A stretch of 34,594 nt of DNA from Microcaldota archaeon. GTDB lineage: Archaea; Micrarchaeota; Micrarchaeia; Anstonellales; Bilamarchaeaceae. The first letter of the stretch is position 1. Each line of letters begins with the position of its first letter. The DNA lies in the NCBI GenBank assembly GCA_018813505.1, contig JAHJBM010000006.1:1-34594 (forward strand), given 5' to 3'. The notes beneath the pieces were generated by a model, which worked only from the letters and a program-made list of their open reading frames with translations, was not told the DNA's origin and ran no database searches. The position numbers were made by a program, and so were the translations under genes. This document shows, one piece after another, positions 1-9,137 of this stretch.

Positions 1-3
1 CAA

Positions 4-19
4 CCGAAACAATTAAATA
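4..19 (+). promoter_or_regulatory. candidate BRE/TATA promoter of the histidine operon
   Basis: CGAAA (BRE-like) followed after two bases by ATTAAATA matches the archaeal BRE-TATA pattern. Transcription would start near 40-45, upstream of the AbrB-like gene. It is the only such element visible before the operon, but the window starts just upstream, so other signals may be missing. Confidence 0.4.
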
Positions 20-94
20 GTGGGAAATTCATAATAACTGTGTAACAATGGTGAAAAAGATGGTGAACGGAAGGGATTTACTTCATAGGCAGGG

Positions 95-505
95 ATGTAC
101 TTCACATCAAACAAGCCTAAGAAAGTTCAAAACAAGAAGCTGGAATATTGCATTCGCCTTGATGCCAAGGCACGACTAGTTTTACCACTTGAAATAAGAG
201 ACGCTCTCGGAATCAAAACCAAAGATAAACTTCTTCTTAGCGTTAGCACTACAAACGATGACAAGGTTATCATTGAACTAACCAAAGTTCCGCAAGACCT
301 ATCCTCAAGTTCTGAGCTTCAGCCATGTTCCAAGAATGCATCATATGTTTGTCAGCCTAAGAAAAAGGCTGAAGAAAAACCTGGTGTGCCGACGCAGCCT
401 AATTCTGACAGTACTACTGCGTCTGATTTGAATACTAAAGAAGACATTAGAAAACAGGGGACGAGAGTCTGTAATAAGTCTAATCTAAAGAGGTGTAAAA
501 AATGA
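95..505 (+). CDS. AbrB/SpoVT-type DNA-binding protein, first gene of the his operon
   Basis: A 136-residue protein. Residues about 17-65 match the swapped-hairpin AbrB fold (RLDAKARLVLPLEIRDALGI, then a beta-rich stretch), the DNA-binding module of AbrB, SpoVT and MazE proteins. The remaining 70 residues are polar, low-complexity and basic at the end, with no recognised domain. The DNA under this tail holds inverted repeats (317-324 with 367-374) and one copy of a dispersed hairpin repeat (387-450), so part of the tail may have come from repeat DNA. The stop overlaps the hisD start by 4 bases (ATGA), so the two are co-transcribed. A role as operon regulator is inferred from position. It could also be the antitoxin-like half of a lost pair, but no toxin gene is adjacent. 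There is no clear ribosome site before ATG 95. Confidence 0.75.
   Translation: MYFTSNKPKKVQNKKLEYCIRLDAKARLVLPLEIRDALGIKTKDKLLLSVSTTNDDKVIIELTKVPQDLSSSSELQPCSKNASYVCQPKKKAEEKPGVPTQPNSDSTTASDLNTKEDIRKQGTRVCNKSNLKRCKK
387..450. repeat. dispersed hairpin repeat, copy 1
   Basis: TGCCGACGCAGC, an 18-19 nt spacer, ACTGCGTCTGAT, then GAATAC: the same three blocks in the same order occur at 15503-15565. GACGCAG and CTGCGTC can pair as a hairpin stem. This copy lies inside the 3' part of the AbrB-like reading frame. Confidence 0.6.
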
Positions 506-1785
506 TAGAAATCATAAGATCAGATCAATTTATGAAAAAGGAAAGGGCTGACATTCCCAAACAGGTTTTTGACAGAGTCAGTACAATTGTTGACTCAATT
601 CAAAAAGATGGTTTTGCCGCAGTTGCAGAATGTACTAAGAGATTTGATGGGTTTGAACTTACTAAAGAAAATCTCAAAATCTCTGAAGCTGAAATTCTTC
701 AGAGTGACAGTACGTTGACATCTGAGCAAAAGCAGGCAATTGATCTGGCATTTGAACGAGTGGAACAGGTGCAGAAATCAATTGCAAATACTGCCTTACA
801 AGAAACCAAAGTAACTATTGGCAATGGTTATGTTTGTTTCAAACCACGTCCAATTGAAAGAATCGGTATTTATGTACCTGGCGGTGTTGCTCCACTTCCA
901 TCTTCCTTGTTGATGGCAGGCATTCCTGCAAGAATAGCAGGGGTAAAAGAAATTGTTGTTTGCACTCCTCCTCGCAAAGAAGGTATCTCACCAGCCATTC
1001 TCTATATAGCTAAGAAATTGGGTATCAAAGAAATCTATCAAATTGGCGGAGCCCAGGGAATTGCTGCAATGGCGTATGGATTACCTGATCTTTTGCCAAA
1101 AGTTGATATGATCTGTGGGCCCGGAAATGTTTATGTTGCTGCTGCTAAACAACTTGTTTCATCACAAGGTTTGGTAAAAATCGATATGGTTGCAGGACCT
1201 TCAGAAGTACTGGTTATAGCTGACGATCGTGCAAGAGCAGATTATATTGCAGCAGATATGCTTGCACAGGCAGAACACGGAACAACTTCTTCAGCTATTC
1301 TGTTAACTGATTCAAAAGAACTTGCAGCAAACGTACGCATAGAACTGGAAAAACAATTCAATCAGCTTACTAACAAAGAAATTGCAGGAAACTCTATTCG
1401 GGATTATGGTGCAATAGTGTTAGTTGATTCTGTTGACCAGGCAATTGAAATTGCAAATGAATATGCTCCAGAACACTTAGAGGTTTTTGTACGAAACCCA
1501 GAACTCATAACCTCAAAATTCACTTCTGCGGGTGCGTTATTCATCAACACGTGCGAGGCCTTTGCAGATTATGGGATGGGTGGAGGTAATCACATACTTC
1601 CTACTGGAGGAACTGCAAGATTCCTCTCGGGACTTTCAGTCTATGATTTCATAATTCGTACTTATGTTGAGTACATGACAGATGAAGAACAAGCAAAACT
1701 TGCAGAAAAAACTAGTGTTTTTGCTGATCTTGAAGGTCTAGAATCACACTCAAAGGCAGCGAAATTAAGAGGTGAACAAAAATGA
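502..1785 (+). CDS. hisD: histidinol dehydrogenase
   Basis: HisD oxidises L-histidinol to L-histidine with two NAD+ and a zinc ion, the last two steps of the pathway. The 427 residues are full length. Visible family motifs are YVPGG (125-129), GGAQGIAAMAYG (182-193), GPGNVYVAAAK (206-216), AGPSEV (231-236), AQAEHG (255-260, holding the Gln and His zinc ligands) and APEHLEV with the catalytic Glu-His pair. A His near the C-terminus (LESHS) fits the last zinc ligand. It overlaps the AbrB-like gene and hisC by 4 bases each, which points to translational coupling. The identification is secure. Confidence 0.97.
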   Translation: MIEIIRSDQFMKKERADIPKQVFDRVSTIVDSIQKDGFAAVAECTKRFDGFELTKENLKISEAEILQSDSTLTSEQKQAIDLAFERVEQVQKSIANTALQETKVTIGNGYVCFKPRPIERIGIYVPGGVAPLPSSLLMAGIPARIAGVKEIVVCTPPRKEGISPAILYIAKKLGIKEIYQIGGAQGIAAMAYGLPDLLPKVDMICGPGNVYVAAAKQLVSSQGLVKIDMVAGPSEVLVIADDRARADYIAADMLAQAEHGTTSSAILLTDSKELAANVRIELEKQFNQLTNKEIAGNSIRDYGAIVLVDSVDQAIEIANEYAPEHLEVFVRNPELITSKFTSAGALFINTCEAFADYGMGGGNHILPTGGTARFLSGLSVYDFIIRTYVEYMTDEEQAKLAEKTSVFADLEGLESHSKAAKLRGEQK

Positions 1786-3485
1786 TAAAAGCACGAAAAG
1801 TAATAGAAGAATTAGCGCCATATGCAGCTCCTAAAGTAGTTGAAGCAGATGTAAAACTAAATCAAAATGAATCTCCGTATGATATGCCATTAGAATTGCG
1901 CGAAGAAATTCGGAGACGTTTGGCAACTACAGCGTTTAATAGATACAATAATGGTACATCTCAGCGGCTTAGAGAGCTTTTAGCTAAAAAGTTCAATACC
2001 AAAGCAGATCAAATAATCGTTGGTGCAGGAATGGATGAATTACTCTATTATCTGATTCTGGCTTTTGTTGATAAAGGAGATAAAATTGTCAGATCGGTTC
2101 CAAGTTTTTCCATGTATGAAATCTGTGCTAAGGTGACAGATGCAAATGACAAGCCAATTTTGTTGAGTGATAATTTTGAACTAACAGAAGAATTTGTTAG
2201 GGAAAGTAATGCTGCTAAGTTAGTTTTCATATGTACTCCAAACAATCCAACTTCAAATTCTTTTGACAAAAAAACTATTGAAAAAATCATACAAAATACC
2301 GACGGTCTTGTTTGTATTGATGAAGCATATGCTGAATTTGCAGAACAAGATTGTCTTGATTTCCTGAAATATGAAAATGTAATAATCTTCAGAACTTTTT
2401 CAAAAGCATATTCCTGTGCGGGCGTTAGACTTGGTTATGCAATTGCCAATCCCCAAATAATTGATAGATTAAATCGGGTTAGGCTACCCTGGAATCTAAA
2501 TTTCTTTGCTCAAATTGTTGGTGAAGTTGTTTTGGAAAACGAATCTATTTTCATAGAACGTATAGCTGAGATCAAAAAAGAACGAAAAAGGTTAATCAGT
2601 CTGATGAAATCAGTAGTTGAATTACTTCCATCTGATTGCAATTTCATAACGTTCAAAGTTGCAAATCCAAATCTAGTTTTTGCAAAACTTTTGAAAAACG
2701 GCATACTTGTACGCAACATTAGCAAATATCCTAAATTGGAAAACTATCTGCGTGTTAATGTTGGAACCAGGCAAGAAAATAATGCGTTTCTGAAAGCGCT
2801 TAAGATTGCGGTTACTACGGGACAACAATCACAAGGACAATCAAAAGGAATCATTTTTGATATAGATGGAGTTCTGGTAGATGTTACCAAATCCTATAGA
2901 GAAGCAATAAAACAAACCGTCGCTTCCATTACTGGGAAAAACATCACAAACAAAGACATTGAAGAAATCAAAAAACTTCCAAATTCAAACAATGACTGGG
3001 ATGTCACCTATGCTCTGATCACTGGTATCAAAGATCTGAAAAACATAGGCCGAACCAATGAACAATACAAAAAAGCAAAAGACAAATTCCAAGAACTTTA
3101 TCTCGATGGTCTGAGAGATCAAGAAGAAATTTTGATCTCAAAAGAAACTCTAACTAAACTAAAGCAAAAAGGCTACAAACTAGGAATTGTCACGAGCAGA
3201 CCTAGAGAAGAAGCACTCTACGTACTAAAACAATTCACTCTTGAATTCTTTTCTGAAGATTGTATAATCGCACAAGAAGATTGTGAAAAAGAAAAACCAA
3301 ATCCCGATCCCCTTCTTTTAGTAAAACAAAGGATGAATTGTGTCTCAACCATTTACGTCGGCGATACCATAAACGATCGTCTAGCTACAAGAGCCGCAAA
3401 AATGAGATATATCTCGGTAACAGAAGATCCAGAATCAGATTCTGTAATCTCAAATGTTAATCAAATTTTGGAGGTGTTAGAATGA
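1782..3485 (+). CDS. hisC: fusion of histidinol-phosphate aminotransferase (HisC) with a HAD phosphatase
   Basis: Residues 1 to about 343 are a class-I/II PLP aminotransferase of the HisC family: LNQNESPYD near the N-terminus, CTPNNPT (151-157), DEAYAEF (180-186) and TFSKAYSCAGVRLGY with PLP lysine K208. A polar linker (about 345-355, Gln/Ser-rich) leads to a HAD subfamily-I phosphatase to residue 567: DIDGVLVD (nucleophile D360, acid D362), a Thr/Ser motif II (VTSRPREEA), a Lys in EKEKPNPDP and GDTINDR as motif IV. HisC makes histidinol phosphate and HisD needs histidinol. No other histidinol-phosphatase gene lies in this complete operon, so the fused HAD domain is the obvious candidate. The domains are seen; the substrate of the HAD half is inference. 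Confidence 0.9.
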   Translation: MIKARKVIEELAPYAAPKVVEADVKLNQNESPYDMPLELREEIRRRLATTAFNRYNNGTSQRLRELLAKKFNTKADQIIVGAGMDELLYYLILAFVDKGDKIVRSVPSFSMYEICAKVTDANDKPILLSDNFELTEEFVRESNAAKLVFICTPNNPTSNSFDKKTIEKIIQNTDGLVCIDEAYAEFAEQDCLDFLKYENVIIFRTFSKAYSCAGVRLGYAIANPQIIDRLNRVRLPWNLNFFAQIVGEVVLENESIFIERIAEIKKERKRLISLMKSVVELLPSDCNFITFKVANPNLVFAKLLKNGILVRNISKYPKLENYLRVNVGTRQENNAFLKALKIAVTTGQQSQGQSKGIIFDIDGVLVDVTKSYREAIKQTVASITGKNITNKDIEEIKKLPNSNNDWDVTYALITGIKDLKNIGRTNEQYKKAKDKFQELYLDGLRDQEEILISKETLTKLKQKGYKLGIVTSRPREEALYVLKQFTLEFFSEDCIIAQEDCEKEKPNPDPLLLVKQRMNCVSTIYVGDTINDRLATRAAKMRYISVTEDPESDSVISNVNQILEVLE

Positions 3486-4066
3486 GGACTGTGAAATTAA
3501 ATCGGAAAACAAAGGAAACAGACATACGAGTAGAGCTAAATCTGGATGGAGATGGAAAAAGTCAAATCAAAACTGGTATTGGATTTTTTGATCACATGCT
3601 CACTTTGTTCTCAAATCATTCCATGGTTGACATGGCTCTCAATGCAAAAGGAGACTTGGAAGTGGATGATCACCACACAATAGAAGACATTGGTTTTGTG
3701 CTTGGTCAGGCATTTGATAAAGCCTTAGCAGAACGCAAAGGAATCAATCGCTATGGCTTTTGTGTCCTTCCAATGGACGAAGCATTAGCTCAGGTAGCCA
3801 TAGATCTAGGTGGAAGGCCGTTTCTTCAATTTGAAGCAGATTTCAGTCGGGAAAAAGTCGGAGAAATGAGCACCGAATTAGTCTATGATTTTTTTGATGC
3901 GTTCTGTCGCGGATGCAAAGCTAACATAAGTATCAGGTTACTTGCAGGGAGAAATGATCACCACAAGATAGAATCGATTTTCAAGGCATTTGCAAGGGCA
4001 ATGCGCATGGCATGCGAATTGGATCCTAGGCAAAAAAGGATTCCAAGTACAAAAGGAGTATTATGA
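3482..4066 (+). CDS. hisB: imidazoleglycerol-phosphate dehydratase
   Basis: HisB removes water from imidazoleglycerol phosphate to give imidazole acetol phosphate, the substrate of HisC. The 194-residue protein is the monofunctional form without an N-terminal phosphatase. Metal-binding His clusters are visible: GFFDHML (34-40), SNHS (44-47), DDHHTIED (62-69) and a second RNDHHKIES repeat towards the C-terminus, with the conserved RPFLQF and PSTKG segments. It overlaps hisC by 4 bases. The phosphatase half that enterobacterial HisB carries is here attached to HisC instead. Confidence 0.97.
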   Translation: MRTVKLNRKTKETDIRVELNLDGDGKSQIKTGIGFFDHMLTLFSNHSMVDMALNAKGDLEVDDHHTIEDIGFVLGQAFDKALAERKGINRYGFCVLPMDEALAQVAIDLGGRPFLQFEADFSREKVGEMSTELVYDFFDAFCRGCKANISIRLLAGRNDHHKIESIFKAFARAMRMACELDPRQKRIPSTKGVL

Positions 4067-4076
4067 GGTGATATGA

Positions 4077-4934
4077 ATGATACGTTTAGCAATACCAAAT
4101 AAAGGAAGGGTCTATTCTGAAATCATAAGATTACTTGAAAAAATTGGTCTGGAAATCCCCGAAAATGGCAGGAAATTATACGCAAATACCAATAATCCAA
4201 ACATACAGATCGTGTATGCCCGGGCTGCAGATATTCCGTTGTATGTGCAATCCGGTGCAGCTGATCTTGGTATAACTGGAGAAGATATGGTTGGGGAAAG
4301 CAATGCTCAGATCGATGTATTGCTCAAATTAAATTTTGGGAATTGCGATATTGTGGTTGCAGCGCCAAATAACTCTAAGATAAAATCACCTGCAGATTTC
4401 AAAGGCGGGCTTAGAGTAGCTACAAAACTTTCCAACACAGCCAAAAAATATTTCGCTGATAAAAATATTTATTGCGAAATTATTGGGCTTGCAGGAGCAA
4501 CCGAGCTTGCACCATATCTTGGAATCTCTGATTTGATTGTGGATCAAGTGAGTACCGGGACAACTCTAATGGAGAATAATTTGCGTGTAATAGATGTGAT
4601 TTCAAAATCCAAGCAATGCATTATCGCAAATAAAAACAGCACTCTAACAAATAGAGATGAAATAGATGCGGTAATTATTTCCATTGAAAGTGTAATCACC
4701 GCTGAGGTAAAGCGCTATATCATGGCAAATGTGACTGGGAAAACAGTACTTGATCGCGTTATCAAAGCAATGCCTGCAATGGAAAGTCCGACTATTCTAA
4801 AACTTGCAAAACCGGGATCTTATTCTATCCACAGCGTGGTTGACAGCGTTGATCTTATTCAGACAATAAGCAAGCTGAAAAAAGCCGGTGCAAAGGATAT
4901 TTTGGTGATGAATATGTCCAGGGTGATAGAATGA
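4077..4934 (+). CDS. hisG: ATP phosphoribosyltransferase, long form
   Basis: HisG condenses ATP with PRPP in the first, committed step. At 285 residues it is the long form: a two-lobed catalytic part (IPNKGR at the start, GITGEDM, and the PRPP-binding loop DQVSTGTTLMEN) followed by about 75 residues matching the C-terminal ACT-like regulatory domain, which ends near the family's usual end. This form is normally inhibited directly by histidine and needs no HisZ; none is present. The ATG at 4077 follows GAGGTGAT (4066-4073). An out-of-frame ATG at 4073 was ignored. The stop overlaps hisH by 4 bases. Confidence 0.96.
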   Translation: MIRLAIPNKGRVYSEIIRLLEKIGLEIPENGRKLYANTNNPNIQIVYARAADIPLYVQSGAADLGITGEDMVGESNAQIDVLLKLNFGNCDIVVAAPNNSKIKSPADFKGGLRVATKLSNTAKKYFADKNIYCEIIGLAGATELAPYLGISDLIVDQVSTGTTLMENNLRVIDVISKSKQCIIANKNSTLTNRDEIDAVIISIESVITAEVKRYIMANVTGKTVLDRVIKAMPAMESPTILKLAKPGSYSIHSVVDSVDLIQTISKLKKAGAKDILVMNMSRVIE

Positions 4935-5533
4935 AGTTTATCATCATCGATTATGGTGCCGGCAATGCAACAAATGTGAAAAGTGCATTACTGAAAATAG
5001 GCGTTTCTAGCATGATTAGTAGTGATGCTGCAACTTGGACAAATGCAGATGCATTGATTTTTCCAGGTGTCGGATCATTCGGAGCTGCAATGAAAAATCT
5101 AGGCAATAAATCAGAAATTCTAAAAGACCTGATAACAAAAGGAAAGCCTTTCTTGGGCATCTGCCTTGGTATGCAGTTGTTAATGGATGCAAGTGAGGAA
5201 TCTTCGGGGGTTCAAGGACTGGGCATAATTCCTGGAAAAGCAAAACTGTTCATTACATCGTTACCTGTGCCTCAAATGTGCTGGAACAAAGTCAAATCTC
5301 TAAATTCCCCATTGTTCGATGGTCTTGATGAGTTCTATGCATATTTTGTTCACTCCTATTACTGTGATCTATCTGATTCCTCATACGTATCAGCGAAAAC
5401 AGAATATGGGGGGATTACCTTTGCATCCGCATTCTGGAGAAAAAATATTTATGCAACTCAGTTTCACCCTGAAAAAAGCGGGGTAAAAGGATTGCAATTA
5501 CTTAGAAATTTCATAACTGAGGTGAAAAAATGA
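4931..5533 (+). CDS. hisH: imidazole glycerol phosphate synthase, glutamine amidotransferase subunit
   Basis: HisH hydrolyses glutamine and channels ammonia to HisF. The 200-residue class-I amidotransferase shows the oxyanion strand motif PGVGSFG (45-51), the nucleophile elbow GICLGMQ with C78, and FHPEKSG with H179 and E181 completing the triad. It overlaps hisG and hisA by 4 bases each. Its partner HisF is encoded two genes downstream, so both halves of the synthase come from the same transcript. Confidence 0.96.
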   Translation: MKFIIIDYGAGNATNVKSALLKIGVSSMISSDAATWTNADALIFPGVGSFGAAMKNLGNKSEILKDLITKGKPFLGICLGMQLLMDASEESSGVQGLGIIPGKAKLFITSLPVPQMCWNKVKSLNSPLFDGLDEFYAYFVHSYYCDLSDSSYVSAKTEYGGITFASAFWRKNIYATQFHPEKSGVKGLQLLRNFITEVKK

Positions 5534-6234
5534 AAATAATTCCTGCAATAGATCTGATGAATGGACGATGCGTTCGTTTGGTTAAAGGTGAGAAGACTCA
5601 AATCATTAATTATGAGAAATCTCCATTGGAAATAGCAACAGATTATCAAAAACAGGGTATAAATTATTTGCACATAATCGATCTTGACGGTGCATTTACT
5701 GGTGAAATGAAAAACCTTAGCATCATCAAAGATCTTGCTAGTAAATACCAAGTTCAGGTTGGTGGCGGAGTAAGAAGTGAAGAAAAGATACTCGAACTTT
5801 TTGCTCTTGGTGTACAAAAAGTCATCGTAAGTACTCTTCTGCTCAAGGATGTCGAGCTAGCTTCAAGACTAAAGAAAAAATACAATGGCAGATTTCTAGG
5901 ATCATTTGATTTCAAAAATGGGAAATTAGGATATGCTGGCTGGATAAAACAAAGCGATCTTAGTTTTGAAGAGGTTGTCAAAGGTCTTGAAGAGATAGTT
6001 GTTACTGATACGAGTCGGGATGGTACATTACAAGGGCCAAATATTGAGCTTCTAACATCCATCAAACAAAATTGCAATTGTAAAATAATTGCTGCAGGTG
6101 GCATCCGGGGGGTGCAAGATATTCTTGAACTCACTCGCATCGGTATTGACGGTGCAATAATCGGAAGGGCATGTCTTGAGGATACTAAATTATTGCGTGA
6201 TATAATTAAGTTTGAAAAATTGGGGGTGATCTAA
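5530..6234 (+). CDS. hisA: ProFAR isomerase
   Basis: HisA performs the Amadori rearrangement of ProFAR to PRFAR. The 234-residue half-barrel repeat protein has IPAIDL with catalytic D8, [11 protein letters not shown] and AAGGIRG as the two phosphate-binding loops, and [15 protein letters not shown] with the second catalytic Asp. This intact copy contrasts with the disrupted paralogue at 9332. It overlaps hisH by 4 bases and ends one base before hisF. Confidence 0.96.
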   Translation: MKIIPAIDLMNGRCVRLVKGEKTQIINYEKSPLEIATDYQKQGINYLHIIDLDGAFTGEMKNLSIIKDLASKYQVQVGGGVRSEEKILELFALGVQKVIVSTLLLKDVELASRLKKKYNGRFLGSFDFKNGKLGYAGWIKQSDLSFEEVVKGLEEIVVTDTSRDGTLQGPNIELLTSIKQNCNCKIIAAGGIRGVQDILELTRIGIDGAIIGRACLEDTKLLRDIIKFEKLGVI

Positions 6235-6235
6235 G

Positions 6236-6994
6236 ATGTGGTGCAAAAGAATTATTCCATGTTTGGATGTAAAAAATGGCCGCGTAGTAAAAGGCACAAA
6301 ATTTGTTAGTCTGCGTGATGTGGGCGATCCCGTAGCTTTGGCTAAGTTTTATTATGATCAAGGTGCTGACGAGCTTGTTTTCCTTGATATCTCTGCTAGT
6401 ATAGAAGGTAAAAAAACAATCCTCGATGTTGCACGTTCAGTTGCAAAAGAAATTTTCATTCCATTCACTATTGGAGGGGGCATTCGTTCAATGGATGATA
6501 TTGAGGTATTGCTGAAGGCCGGGGCAGATAAGGTATCGATTGGAACTGCTGGGGTTGAAAATCCAGATCTCATAAAATCAGCTGCAACACGATTTGGTTC
6601 TCAGGCCATTGTTGTTTCCATTGATGCTAAAAAACAAGGAAACAATTGGAAAGTGTATACTAAAAGTGCATCTTCAAATTCAAATCTCGATGCAATTGCA
6701 TGGGCAAAAAAAGCTGAAGAGCTTGGTGCGGGGGAAATTCTTTTGAATCTCATTGATTGTGATGGAACAAAAAAAGGGTTTGGGATCGAACTTACCAAGG
6801 TCATTGCAGATGCAGTAAGTATCCCGGTGATCGCCTCGGGAGGTGCCGGTTCCAAAGAAGATTTCTTAGAAGTTTTCAAAAAAACCAAAGTTTCTGCCGC
6901 ACTGGCAGCGAGTATATTTCATTATGGAGAAATTCGTATTTCCGAGCTGAAAAAATATCTAAATGAAAATGGAGTTGATATACGTGAAGTTTGA
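6236..6994 (+). CDS. hisF: imidazole glycerol phosphate synthase, cyclase subunit
   Basis: HisF uses ammonia from HisH to convert PRFAR into imidazoleglycerol phosphate and AICAR. The 252 residues form a TIM barrel with [16 protein letters not shown] (catalytic D11), [20 protein letters not shown] (second catalytic Asp) and ASGGAGS. GGGGGTGAT precedes the ATG. The 3' end overlaps the next gene by 11 bases if hisIE starts at GTG 6984. Confidence 0.97.
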   Translation: MWCKRIIPCLDVKNGRVVKGTKFVSLRDVGDPVALAKFYYDQGADELVFLDISASIEGKKTILDVARSVAKEIFIPFTIGGGIRSMDDIEVLLKAGADKVSIGTAGVENPDLIKSAATRFGSQAIVVSIDAKKQGNNWKVYTKSASSNSNLDAIAWAKKAEELGAGEILLNLIDCDGTKKGFGIELTKVIADAVSIPVIASGGAGSKEDFLEVFKKTKVSAALAASIFHYGEIRISELKKYLNENGVDIREV

Positions 6995-7586
6995 TATTGG
7001 TAAGATTAAATTCGATGCAAATGGTCTTGTTCCATTGATTGTGCAGGATGCGGATACGAGTGTAGTGTTATCTCTTTTCTATGCAAATAAGGATGCAGTA
7101 AACCGGATGCTGGAAACAAATTATGTCTGGCGCTATAGCCGAAAGCTCGGAAGAATAATCAAAAAAGGAGAGCAAAGCAGGAATTATCAGAAAGTAATCT
7201 CATTAAATCTGGATTGCGATAGCGATGCTATTCTGGTTAAGGCAATCCCTGAAGGTCCAGCGTGCCACACAGGAGAATACTCATGCTTTGATCAGCAAAA
7301 GCCGATACTCAACCAACTGATAGAAGTGATAAAAGATCGTAAACTCAATCCGAAAAAGGGTTCATATACTTCTACAATCGTAAATGATCAGAAAGCCATA
7401 ATCGCAAAACTGCGAGAAGAATCAGAAGAATTTATCGAAGCTGGCGAAGTCAAGGAAAAAAAGGAAATCATTTGGGAAGCAGCAGATTTGCTGTTCTTTA
7501 TGCTCGTTTACTTGGAGAATAGAAATATTAAGTTCTCTGATGTATTAGAAGAATTAAATCGAAGGAGAAATCCCAAGAAAAATTGA
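6984..7586 (+). CDS. hisIE: bifunctional phosphoribosyl-AMP cyclohydrolase / phosphoribosyl-ATP pyrophosphatase
   Basis: This protein catalyses steps 2 and 3 of the pathway. The N-terminal cyclohydrolase domain shows [24 protein letters not shown] and [12 protein letters not shown] with the metal-binding Cys/His/Asp residues. The C-terminal pyrophosphatase domain has the EESEEFIEA helix and [14 protein letters not shown] of the MazG-like fold. I chose GTG 6984 because GGAG (6971-6974) lies 9 bases upstream and the product then starts like other HisI proteins. An ATG at 6963 would add 7 residues and overlap hisF by 32 bases. Confidence 0.95.
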   Translation: MKFDIGKIKFDANGLVPLIVQDADTSVVLSLFYANKDAVNRMLETNYVWRYSRKLGRIIKKGEQSRNYQKVISLNLDCDSDAILVKAIPEGPACHTGEYSCFDQQKPILNQLIEVIKDRKLNPKKGSYTSTIVNDQKAIIAKLREESEEFIEAGEVKEKKEIIWEAADLLFFMLVYLENRNIKFSDVLEELNRRRNPKKN

Positions 7587-7601
7587 GCATTGGATGATAA
7601 T

Positions 7602-8849
7602 ATGAAACTTACACCAAAAGGAATGCGCGACTTTCCGCCTGAAGATATGATTATCCGGGAAGAAGTAATAGGAATAATAAAAAACATTTTCAAGAGTTAT
7701 GGTTACAGACCGCTCGATACTCCGGTAATGGAATACACGGACACCCTAAAGGCAAAAGCTGGCGAGGAAGTCGAGAGGCAAATTTTCATGATTGAGGGTA
7801 AAGATTATGGTCTCAGGTTTGATCTTACCGTGCCTATGGCAAGGTATGCTGCAACAAACGACGAGCCAAAACCATTCAAGAGATATGCAATAGAAAAAGT
7901 CTGGAGAAAGGAAGAACCCCAACGGGGAAGGTTCAGGGAATTCTATCAGGCAGATGTTGATATCGTTGGCAGCAATTCAATGCGATGCGAAGCCGAGGTC
8001 CTCTCGCTTGCAAAAGATGTTTGTTCTGCATTTGGTTTCAACAAACCAAGAATCCTGATCAATAACAGAAAAATTCTTGATGGTATTGCAGCCAAAATGG
8101 GTATAGAAGACAAAAAATCCGAAGTATTCAGAATTCTTGACAAGCTTGATAAAGCAGGCGAGAAAGCAGTTGCAGAAATGCTCACAGAAGTTCTTGGTGT
8201 AAAATCAAAAGAACTGCTCAAGATAATAAAATCAAAAGGAACTAACAGGCAAAAGCTCGAGCTTGCATCTAAATATAGCGAAGACGGGGCGCGGGAACTC
8301 GGCGAGATTCTTGCGCTGTGCAATTTCGATATAGAAGTTGATCTGTTCCTTGTGCGCGGTCTTGGCTATTACACAGGTCCGGTTTATGAGATCAAACTCA
8401 GCGATGATATTGGTACGGTTGTTGCAGGAGGAAGATACGATAATCTTCTTCAAACCTATGGTCAGGCTGCACCAGCAACAGGGATTTCTGTTGGCATTGA
8501 ACGGCTTGTTACTTTGATGTCAGAAAAAAAGAAGAGCGCAAATGTGGTTAAAAAGAAAACGACCTCACAGCTTTTTGTTGCTGCGGTAAAGCCGGAATTT
8601 TACAAAAACGCAGTTGAAGTTGCATCAGAATTTAGAACTGCGGGAATACTGTGCGAAACCGATCTTAATGAGAGAAATCTTCGCAAGCAGTTGGATTATG
8701 TAAATGTGCTTGGCATTCCTTTTGCTGCAATAATCGGCGAAAGAGAAATCAAAGAAAAATCAGTCACTCTAAAAAACATGATTTCAGGAAAAGAAGAATC
8801 AGTAAAAATAAAAGATGCGATATTGAAAATCGCATCATATAAATACTAG
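7602..8849 (+). CDS. hisS: histidyl-tRNA synthetase
   Basis: HisS charges tRNA-His. The 415-residue class-II synthetase shows TPKGMRDFPP at the start, RFDLTVPMARY, motif 2 RFREFYQADVDIVG, the family signature LVRGLGYYTGPVYEI, AGGRYD and motif 3 GISVGIERL, followed by the anticodon-binding domain. ATG 7602 fits the family N-terminus and follows GGATGAT; a TTG at 7590 is less likely. It lies 15 bases after hisIE and is probably the last gene of the operon, so histidine synthesis and use would be expressed together. Confidence 0.97.
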   Translation: MKLTPKGMRDFPPEDMIIREEVIGIIKNIFKSYGYRPLDTPVMEYTDTLKAKAGEEVERQIFMIEGKDYGLRFDLTVPMARYAATNDEPKPFKRYAIEKVWRKEEPQRGRFREFYQADVDIVGSNSMRCEAEVLSLAKDVCSAFGFNKPRILINNRKILDGIAAKMGIEDKKSEVFRILDKLDKAGEKAVAEMLTEVLGVKSKELLKIIKSKGTNRQKLELASKYSEDGARELGEILALCNFDIEVDLFLVRGLGYYTGPVYEIKLSDDIGTVVAGGRYDNLLQTYGQAAPATGISVGIERLVTLMSEKKKSANVVKKKTTSQLFVAAVKPEFYKNAVEVASEFRTAGILCETDLNERNLRKQLDYVNVLGIPFAAIIGEREIKEKSVTLKNMISGKEESVKIKDAILKIASYKY

Positions 8850-8860
8850 ACCTCCGGATT

Positions 8861-9115
8861 TCATTTATCTGCCGTTAATCCACGTTCCTCGAATGGCTTT
8901 CTGTTCTTGCTGTCTCCGGTTGTTTGCCTTATTGGTTCGCGCATTCCTTCTGTTACCCACGGCAATGAAAATCCGTTATCATGTTTTTGACCCCACATAG
9001 CACGCAGTTGTCCTTGAGTCGCAGTTGGATTATCTCTTCTCAATTGTTCCCATTTTTTCATCTTTCCCTGTTCTCCGGCTTCAAATGTCTGTGGTAAATC
9101 TTTGAATCTTGGCAT
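8861..9115 (-). CDS. small basic protein of unknown function
   Basis: An 84-residue, strongly polar protein rich in Lys, Arg, Gln and Glu, with no membrane segment, Cys pair or motif that I recognise. Its middle (residues about 15-40, including KMKKWEQLRRDNPTATQGQL) looks helical. GAGGTTGAT lies 4 bases before ATG 9115, which decides this start. A longer frame up to 9226 would run through strong hairpins and lacks such a site. It converges on hisS with only 11 bases between the stops. Upstream, on its own strand, lies the hairpin cluster at 9138-9304. Confidence 0.6.
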   Translation of the reverse strand: MPRFKDLPQTFEAGEQGKMKKWEQLRRDNPTATQGQLRAMWGQKHDNGFSLPWVTEGMREPIRQTTGDSKNRKPFEERGLTADK

Positions 9116-9137
9116 AGTTATCAACCTCTCGCGAATT

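Noticed and set aside
48..179. 43-codon upstream frame starting at ATG 48, a possible leader peptide of the his operon
   Set aside because: It contains only a few scattered His codons, not a run, has no ribosome site, and overlaps the AbrB-like gene out of frame.
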